64,000 nucleotides of DNA from Scolecobasidium constrictum UM 578. Lineage: Eukaryota > Ascomycota > Dothideomycetes > Venturiales > Sympoventuriaceae. Below the pieces are notes generated by a model, which did not search any database, was not told the DNA's origin, and worked only from the letters and a program-made list of their open reading frames with translations. Shown piece after piece: positions 57,132 through 64,000 of this stretch. The DNA is taken from assembly GCA_000611715.1 (NCBI GenBank), contig AZYM01000082.1, forward strand, positions 19,372 through 83,371, given 5' to 3'. Both the position numbers and the translations under genes were made by a program. The first letter of the stretch is position 1; each line of letters starts with the position of its first letter.

Positions 57132-58250
57132 TCAATCGAAAGCAAAGTCGTCACTTTTCGTGTCATTCATCTCATAGTCAAAACCTGCCAGATTGAGCCG
57201 CCGCATAGCGACGAATGTCACGGCATCTTCGACTTCATGTAATCTTCGCTCAAGCCTCTTCAGCCTCTCGTGATCACCAAAATTCTCTTGAGACATTGCG
57301 CGTCGTCGTGGTCGGATCTGAAGACTGCGCAACGTCAGGTCTAGATCGCTCCCGCGTGTGTTTCCCCATGGCTGCATGGCACCTCTCCATTGTGGCGGTG
57401 AATCGGAAATGTGACGCGATAGCCTAGGCCGGTTCAAATCGTCGATCGCCCAGTTTGTGCCACCACGCTGGCTCTGCCGGCCACGAATATTGTACAGATC
57501 GAAGTCGTCATGATCTCGAGTCTGGTGCATCTGTCGCATAAGAGACATCCGGACCAATACTTCTTGCACCGCTCTTAGGACCTCCTCCCCACCACCGTGG
57601 CCTCGATGTCTGAGAGCAACACGCAGGTCTCTCAGCACATCATCACGATTCATGATCAGTTCACGCAGACAGCCTACGCGTTCTGCTGAATTGAGGCACG
57701 CCACGATCGTGTGGCACCAGCGCAGTATCATCACCTCATCGTCCTCATCACTGATAAGTCTGCGACATTGCTTGACGAAGAACTGCGAAACCAGAGCCTG
57801 GATCCTAGGTGAGCGGTAAATCTGGCCAATAAACGCCAGACAATGGAAGCGCATGTGTGCTCGGGCGGTCCGTCTGTTGCGGATCTCCAGTCGACTTGAA
57901 ACACTCTTCTCGAGCCAATTCGTCAGCTCGAGACTCGTCGATTCGCTTTTGTCGACATTCATAGCAAGTGATTTCAGGAGCACTTCCAGAGCATCAAGCA
58001 TGGTCTCCTTGTACTGATGCGGGAGCCTGTGCTGCGGGTGCCGGAATGTTATCACGTTGAGATCGATGCCATCCTGATTTATGATGCCCGAGTCAAAGGT
58101 AAATGATGCGATGGCGGGAAGATATGCGAGAAGGATCTGCGTGTTGACTCGGATGGTGTGCTCCCCGGCAGAAACGGGGATATCTGATTCGAGTCCGCGA
58201 GGCCTGTATCGTTGAAGGTTCCCGAATTGAGCGCGGCGCGTGAGGGCCAT
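57132..58250 (-). CDS. Hypothetical protein, 372 residues
   Basis: Single exon. I chose the ATG at 58250 (MALTRRAQFG); the frame runs four codons further only through a TTG. The product is soluble-looking, without signal peptide or membrane segment. A mostly alpha-helical central part (TMLDALEVLLKSLAMNV, FHCLAFIGQIYRSPRIQALV, EEVLRAVQEVLVRMSLM) recalls helical-repeat proteins. A charged, Arg-rich linker follows and a short coiled coil lies near the end (HERLKRLERRLHEVEDAV). No named family recognised. The long clean frame and amphipathic helices support a real gene. Confidence 0.7.
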   Translation of the reverse strand: MALTRRAQFGNLQRYRPRGLESDIPVSAGEHTIRVNTQILLAYLPAIASFTFDSGIINQDGIDLNVITFRHPQHRLPHQYKETMLDALEVLLKSLAMNVDKSESTSLELTNWLEKSVSSRLEIRNRRTARAHMRFHCLAFIGQIYRSPRIQALVSQFFVKQCRRLISDEDDEVMILRWCHTIVACLNSAERVGCLRELIMNRDDVLRDLRVALRHRGHGGGEEVLRAVQEVLVRMSLMRQMHQTRDHDDFDLYNIRGRQSQRGGTNWAIDDLNRPRLSRHISDSPPQWRGAMQPWGNTRGSDLDLTLRSLQIRPRRRAMSQENFGDHERLKRLERRLHEVEDAVTFVAMRRLNLAGFDYEMNDTKSDDFAFD

Positions 58251-59297
58251 GGTGATTGTCAAGATCCACTGAAATCAGGTCCAGCGGGAGAGAGTGATGG
58301 ATGCTCTCAGATGCTGATCAGAACGTGGGAGATCTGCATGTGCAGTATTATAAGATTGCATGGCCCTTGTGGCATGTTTGCGATGAGCTGGGGTCGTTAG
58401 CATGTCAGAATGACTTTCGAACAGACAAGACATTCCGGTCAACACAGCAGAATCATGTTCGGACACAGCGATGGCGGAGCATAGCTTCTGGTGAGGCGCC
58501 ATGGTTGTACCGTGTCACCCTGATATACGAGACAAATGATACTCGTGACTGACAAGCAGTAGGCGAGGTTGACGTAACGACCGTGAGCACTTGCAGAGGC
58601 GGAGAAGCCGCATGTGAAAGGCCATCAGGAGAGCAATCCTACAGGTGTTTATCTGCCGGCGCCAGGCACAAGTCGCATCCGCTGCAGCCACCAAGCGGAA
58701 GAAGCGGTAGCTTGTCGGCTGTGCGGCTCGCAGGAGTCAATCAGAGTTCCGGCCAGGTACATCCGACACTTGACATGCGTGGCAAAAGCGTACAAGGCAT
58801 ACTCAGGCAGATCTCAGAAGCAAACACAGAGTATTGCCTCCCACGTACGTCAGCATGTTTGCTTCATCCTCGTCGTACTTCGTAGCTGACACTCGGACCA
58901 CCAAACCCTAATACGAACATCACAATATGACACGGCGCACCTCCTCATCTTGTATGTATGTTGCATTGTTTTTGCCATTTGATCGTTTGATTGATATATG
59001 CGAGTTCCAAATCGTGCTCCGATTGTTTTCCTCGCACAAGGAGTGAATAATGCCTCGTGGCCGCGAGGTTTCTCGAACCTGGGTATCGTGCTTCATTTTT
59101 CCAATCACATCTTGTCTGCCTATGCTCTTGATCGCTTGACTTCCCAACATACAATGGCCCATTCCTAGCTCTTGCATGCCATAGGCGCACTGCCTTTCCA
59201 TTACACACTACTTTGGTGACTTTGCGTCGAGGAGCCAGCATATAGGCCGGACTCCTGTGTCGGCCAATTCAAATCCAGAATAAATCCATCTTGCTTC
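58251..59297. other. Intergenic region
   Basis: Promoter side of the 57132-58250 gene and 3' flank of the next minus-strand gene. No RNA gene, repeat or domain-bearing ORF recognised. Confidence 0.45.
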
Positions 59298-59933
59298 TTA
59301 GATTAATGCGAAACCTGCTGCTGCGCCTACGAATGCTCCGACCAGATTCCTTCCAGCCGTGCCACGTACCGCCGCATTTGCAGTGACAGACGCTGGTCCA
59401 CTCGATGCAGATGCAGATGAGACCGTGATTACATTTGTGACGTCGCGAGTGGCTGCTGATGTGTCGAACACAAGTCCTGTCGGCACAGAACTTGATACTG
59501 GAGCGTCGGTCTGAAGAGTCGTGGTTGTGTCTGCCAGAGCAGTCGATGAAGGAGTCGGTGAAGGGAGCGTCTCGAGTGTTGTTGGAGCAGCGGCGGGTGG
59601 TGGTGGACTGAACACGCTAGTGTCTGTCAGGATACCACTCGTCGGTACCGACTCCGAAGGCGCTGTGACAGTTCCTCCGATCTGTGGCCACCCAGGCATG
59701 AACGAGGGCTGATACGGCGCACTACCCTCGTATGCAGCACAGCCTGGAACGTCGGTCTTTGGTGGTGCGCGACCGCCTCCGCAGTCGAGTAATTGGCAGA
59801 TCTCTCCAGTATCTGGCATCCAATATACAATGCCAGTTGCTGCTTTCGTCGATGTGCAGCCAGCAAGATCGGTCTTCGCAAGAATAGATGAAGCAAGAGA
59901 AAGCAGCGCCAGGCCGTATGTAGTGGAGAACAT
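59298..59933 (-). CDS. GPI-anchored-type cell-surface protein
   Basis: Single exon, 211 residues from the ATG at 59933; the frame upstream only has a TTG. Residues 1-19 (MFSTTYGLALLSLASSILA) form a signal peptide. A short Cys-containing domain follows: KTDLAGCTS, GEICQLLDCGGGRAPPKTDVPGC. Fungal proteins with this CGGGRAPPKT...PGC pattern are often labelled siderophore biosynthesis enzyme in databases, a label without evident biochemical basis. The rest is Ser/Thr/Pro/Ala-rich, fit for O-glycosylation, and it ends in small residues followed by a hydrophobic tail (NLVGAFVGAAAGFALI), as expected of a GPI signal. Probably a wall or plasma-membrane protein; function unknown. Confidence 0.85.
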   Translation of the reverse strand: MFSTTYGLALLSLASSILAKTDLAGCTSTKAATGIVYWMPDTGEICQLLDCGGGRAPPKTDVPGCAAYEGSAPYQPSFMPGWPQIGGTVTAPSESVPTSGILTDTSVFSPPPPAAAPTTLETLPSPTPSSTALADTTTTLQTDAPVSSSVPTGLVFDTSAATRDVTNVITVSSASASSGPASVTANAAVRGTAGRNLVGAFVGAAAGFALI

Positions 59934-61131
59934 GATTGCGGTACAAGACAAAAGACACTATTATAAAGTGATTGATGCGGTCGGATAGGGAATGGATAGG
60001 TAGAGAGAGGTTCGTCCGATGCCACCACAGGTGGTCGTCTGTAAATTGAAGAAGACGAAGGATGGAGAGAGGAGTTCAAAGGAAGGGATTTGGGAAGTTC
60101 AAAGGATTACGAGGGGCTCAAAAGACAAGAAGGTGATCCATAGCTTTTCTTGTTCCCTCTGGTGTTCATCACTTACCCCGACGGAGAAACGAAACGAAAT
60201 TTAGATCAGCATGCTTTTCCCTTGCAACCTCAGCCTTGATGGTGCTTCTGCGGTGGCTTGGGTGCGGGACATCAAACGGCGAAGAACGAGAATGTACAGG
60301 GATGTTCGATCTGTTGTAGCTGCCTCTAAAGGACGTTCGACGGCATCATTCTTCGTATCCGCATGCTGTGTGTATTGCTTCGTGATCTTGCAAAGGCGAG
60401 TACGACGAGCACACGACGATCCTTTTCTCCTGCAGCGTGCGCGAAACAGTACAGCTGCACGCTCAACTCCGAGGCTCCGTTCCTGGTGGGAGATCTGAGC
60501 ATCTTGAAACACGAGATGACGCCAATGTGGAAGGTGATTCTCCTGCTAGCCTGTTGCGGTATGGCGTCTTGTTTCATGGTGTCGGACGCGAGCAAGCCAC
60601 AGTTTGGTGGTGGCCTCCAAGAGTTCGCGTTTCAACACGAATTCGCGAAGCACAAGTCATACAATCATCGACATCATTGTCATGCGAGATCTTCGGTGCC
60701 CGCGCTGTCTTCGGCATCGCTCTTGCTCCAAGCTCTTTCAATCCTAAATGTACCTGGATGCCGAAACCGCTCTTAGTTAGCCGTGAATCACACTTCTGTC
60801 CCGTGTCTTGGGCTTGCTCTCTGCTAAATTCAGACACGGTGAACCTGAGCGCAAATGAGCAGCACTAAACCCAAAGCCGTCACGACGAGGCTCGATATCA
60901 GCCTCGCGTCGGCTTCACGGATGGAAACAAAACACGTCTTTTCGACCAATGGAAGCAAAAGTCGACCTTATCGCTGTCCGAAGCTAGGCGGGGTCCTCCG
61001 TGGTGGGGTACATCGCTCGCGCGATAACGTGACATCAAAATCGCTGAACCACGAAGCGAGAATCTCTGGTTCTTGGTGACAAGCTCCATTAAAGTTGATC
61101 TTACCCACTCAATTGGTGAGAGGCCGCCATT
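59934..61131. other. Divergent intergenic region (surface protein / urease)
   Basis: Holds the promoters of both flanking genes. It contains one exact TCCAAGCTCTT box at 60727 and a CGACATCATTGTCATGCG imperfect palindrome near 60668, similar to array elements, but no TATA pair. Confidence 0.45.
60727..60737 (+). repeat. Solitary TCCAAGCTCTT box upstream of urease
   Basis: Exact match to the 11-mer of the 22.6-33.3 kb array, about 400 bp upstream of the urease ATG. Confidence 0.45.
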
Positions 61132-63926
61132 ATGCAGCTGGAAGCCAAGGAGGTGATTTCTGTTACCCAATACTTGACACATTGGAACTAATCAAGCACA
61201 CCATAGCTCGACAAGCTGGTCATAACCCAGCTAGGCCAGCTTGCGCAGCGCAGACTTGCTCGTGGAGTCAGGCTGAACCACGCAGAGGCGACCGTATGCT
61301 TGACGCTGGCTTAATGAACGCCGAAGGCTAAAGGTATATAGGCATTGATCGCAAATAACCTCCAAGAGGTAGCACTTCTCCTTCTGCAGTCGCGTGCATG
61401 GTCTAACGGAAACAGCTCATTCGAGATGGCAACCACACCGTGGCCGATCTCATGCAGATTGGCAAGACAATGCTCGGAAGACGACATGTCATGCCCTCAG
61501 TCGTCAACTCGCTGGATGAGCTCCAAGTCGAAGGCACGTTTCCAACAGGCACATATCTGGTCACGGTCCATTATCCTATAGCCAGCGACGATGGCGATCT
61601 CGAGAAGGCGCTTTACGGAAGCTTCCTGCCGGTACCGTCCCAGGATAAGTTCCCAATGCCAAATGCATCCGAGTACGAATCTGCGAAGCAACCGGGAGCT
61701 GTCATTCCTGTGAAGGGGAGGATCAATCTGAATGAAGGGCGGAAGAGGATACAGCTCAAGGTTGTGAGTAAAGGCGATAGACCCATCCAGGTCGGTTCGC
61801 ATTACCACTTCATTGAGACGAATCCTCAATTGGAATTCGACCGCGTGCGAGCTCACGGCTATCGTCTCGACATCGCTGCTGGCACTTCTGTTCGCTTCGA
61901 GCCAGGCGACACGAAGACAGTCACACTCGTGCAGATAGCTGGAAACCAGGTCATCAAAGGCGGCAACTCTATTGCCACAGGCTACATCGAAGACGTATCA
62001 ATTGCAGAGAACATCATTCAGAAGCTGCAAGAGGGTGGATTCGCGCATGTACCTGAGCCAGCAGGAGACCTGGCACACCTCGATGTGACATCTTTGGACA
62101 GACAAGCATACGTGAGTATGTATGGACCGACTACAGGCGACCTCGTCAGACTCGGCGCTACAGATCTCTGGATCAAGGTTGAGAAAGACATGACATCCTA
62201 CGGCGATGAATGCACATTCGGCGGTGGCAAGACCCTGCGTGAAGGCATGGGTCAAGCTGGCGGCCGTGCAGATGCCGATACTTTGGACACTGTGATCACG
62301 AACGCGCTGATCGTCGACTGGTCAGGCATCTACAAAGCAGACATCGGTATCAAGAACGGACATATCAAAGCGATCGGCAAAGCAGGCAACCCCGATGTCA
62401 TGCCCAACATCCACCCCGACATGGTCATCGGTGTTAACACCGATGTCGTCGCGGGCGAAGGCAAGATCGTCACCGCCGGCGGCTTCGACACACACATCCA
62501 CTTCATCTGTCCACAGCAAGCGCACGAAGCCATCGGCTCCGGCATCACAACCATGCTCGGCGGCGGCACAGGCCCCAGCACAGGCACAAACGCAACGACA
62601 TGCACACCCGGCGCTACGCACATCCGCCAGATGCTGCAAGCCATCGACGAGCTCCCCCTCAACTTCGGCATCACAGGCAAAGGCAACGACAGCGAGACCG
62701 CACCGCTAGAAGAACAATGCGAAGCCGGCGTCGTGGGCCTGAAGCTGCACGAGGACTGGGGCAGCACCCCCGCCGCCATCGACGCATGCCTCACCGTCTG
62801 CGATAAATACGATGTCCAGACACTCATCCACACAGACACGCTCAACGAATCGGGCTTCGTGCAATCCACCATCGCCGCCTTCAAGGGCCGCGCAATCCAC
62901 ACGTACCACACCGAGGGTGCGGGAGGCGGCCACGCACCAGACATCATCTCCGTGGTCGAACTGCCCAATGTGCTTCCTAGTAGCACGAATCCGACGCGTC
63001 CTTACACGAGGAACACCCTCGATGAGCACCTCGACATGCTGATGGTCTGCCACCACCTCTCAAAGAACATCCCCGAGGACGTCGCCTTCGCCGAGTCGCG
63101 CATCCGCGCCGAGACCATCGCCGCCGAGGACGTGCTCCACGACTTGGGAGCCATCAGCATGATGTCCTCCGATTCACAGGCCATGGGCCGCTGCGGCGAA
63201 GTCATCCTGCGCACGTGGAACACGGCGCACAAGAACAAGGTGCAGCGCGGGTTCCTGCCGGAGGACGAGGGCACGGACGCGGACAACTTTAGGGTCAAGA
63301 GGTATATCAGTAAGTACACGATCAACCCGGCGGTGACGCAGGGGATGGGGCACCTGATTGGGAGTGTGGAGGTGGGGAAGCTGGCGGATCTGGTGGTGTG
63401 GGCGCCGCGGAATTTTGGGGTCAAGCCGAATTTGGTTATGAAGAGTGGGATGATTTCGTATGCAATGATGGGGGATCCGAATGCTTCGTGAGTTTCTCCC
63501 CTCCCTATTCCGCTCCTATTCGCGTGAAACTGAGTTTGGTAAAGCATCCCGACCATCGAGCCCATAATCATGCGTCCCATGTTCGCACCTTACGTGCCAT
63601 CCACAAGCATAACATTCGTCTCGCAAGCGTCCCTGTCTTCCGGCCGCATCGCAAGCTACAACCTACGCAAGCGTGTCGAAGCCGTCAAGAACTGCCGTAA
63701 CATCACAAAGAAGGATATGAAGTACAATGACGCGCAGCCGAAGATGAAGGTTGACCCTGAACGATATGTAAGTGGCTTCATCCTTTTTCTGACTCATTTT
63801 GTCTGGAGTATGAAATGTGAGTGCTAATGCGAATGATCTGTACAGGCTGTGGAGGCGGATGGGATGTTGTGTACTGCGGAGCCGGCGGAGACGTTGCCAT
63901 TGGCGCAGGCGTATTTCGTGTACTAA
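61132..63926 (+). CDS. Urease
   Basis: Six exons (61132-61152, 61207-61293, 61342-61368, 61416-63487, 63545-63767, 63846-63926) give 836 residues, the usual length of fungal single-chain urease. It hydrolyses urea to ammonia and carbamate with a di-nickel centre. The gamma-like part is MQLEAKELDKLVITQLG through IRDGNHTVADLMQIGKTMLG, spread over four exons of which two are only 21 and 27 nt. The beta-like part includes PVKGRINLNEGR and SHYHFIETNP. The alpha part has the metal ligands His405 and His407 (FDTHIHF), the carbamylated Lys488 (GLKLHEDWG), a His-rich HTYHTEGAGGGHAPD and the flap MVCHHLSK. It ends in QAYFVY. Activity needs accessory proteins that are not in this window. Confidence 0.97.
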
Positions 63927-64000
63927 GCGTCGTCGATTTCGCACGTTCAAACGAAGTCAGAAGAATGAATGAATGAATATGCCCTCGCGTTCACAGCGCG

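Noticed and set aside
1..64000. CRISPR arrays, prokaryotic operons or phage genes
   Set aside because: The sequence is clearly eukaryotic with spliceosomal introns; no short direct repeats with regular unique spacers were seen.

Overview
The window is nuclear DNA of a filamentous ascomycete, most likely a Dothideomycete (order uncertain; I lean to the Capnodiales/Mycosphaerellales side). The signs are GT-AG introns of about 44-66 nt with CTAAC/CTRAC branch points, an AA9 lytic polysaccharide monooxygenase, a single-chain urease, and fungal-type CAP/Srv2, Sec7, Bos1, Lat1 and mL44. I rebuilt gene models by hand from splice signals, reading frame and remembered family patterns. No database was searched.

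Layout. 0.8-12.1 kb: a small unknown protein, a class V aminotransferase, a secreted/membrane protein whose N-terminus has regularly spaced dibasic sites, a predicted pseudokinase and a RidA-like protein. 12.2-14.9 kb has no gene but carries motifs like those of the large block below. 15-22.3 kb: CAP/Srv2, a PfkB-family kinase (Mak32-like), an 88-residue one-TM protein and mitoribosomal mL44; the last two share a 303-bp divergent promoter region. 22.6-33.3 kb is an 11-kb gene desert. 33.6-42.2 kb: Lat1 (PDH E2) and the giant Sec7, divergently arranged. 43-47.4 kb: a putative DNA-binding protein, a 64-residue protein and an AA9 LPMO. 49.1 kb: an intron-containing tRNA-Glu. 50.7-56.3 kb: gene relics (two tandem decayed paralogues and a zinc-knuckle relic) on either side of intact BOS1. 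57.1-64 kb: an unknown protein, a GPI-type surface protein and a complete six-exon urease.

The most striking feature is the gene desert. The exact 10-mer CCAAGCTCTT (either strand) occurs 13 times between 22.6 and 33.3 kb, where chance would give about 0.02. Many copies sit between two outward-pointing TATA-like boxes (CTTTTAT ... CCAAGCTCTT ... ATAAAAG, about 100-120 bp). Short GATG/CATC palindromes recur roughly halfway between these modules. The repeat step is about 350-420 bp or multiples of it. No long ORF or RIP-like AT richness explains it. It looks like a degenerate array of divergent promoter-like units of unknown function, and solitary copies lie in other intergenic regions of the window.

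Most genes here are ordinary housekeeping genes (secretory traffic: Sec7, Bos1; mitochondrion: Lat1, mL44; actin: CAP; nitrogen: urease) and do not form a pathway cluster.
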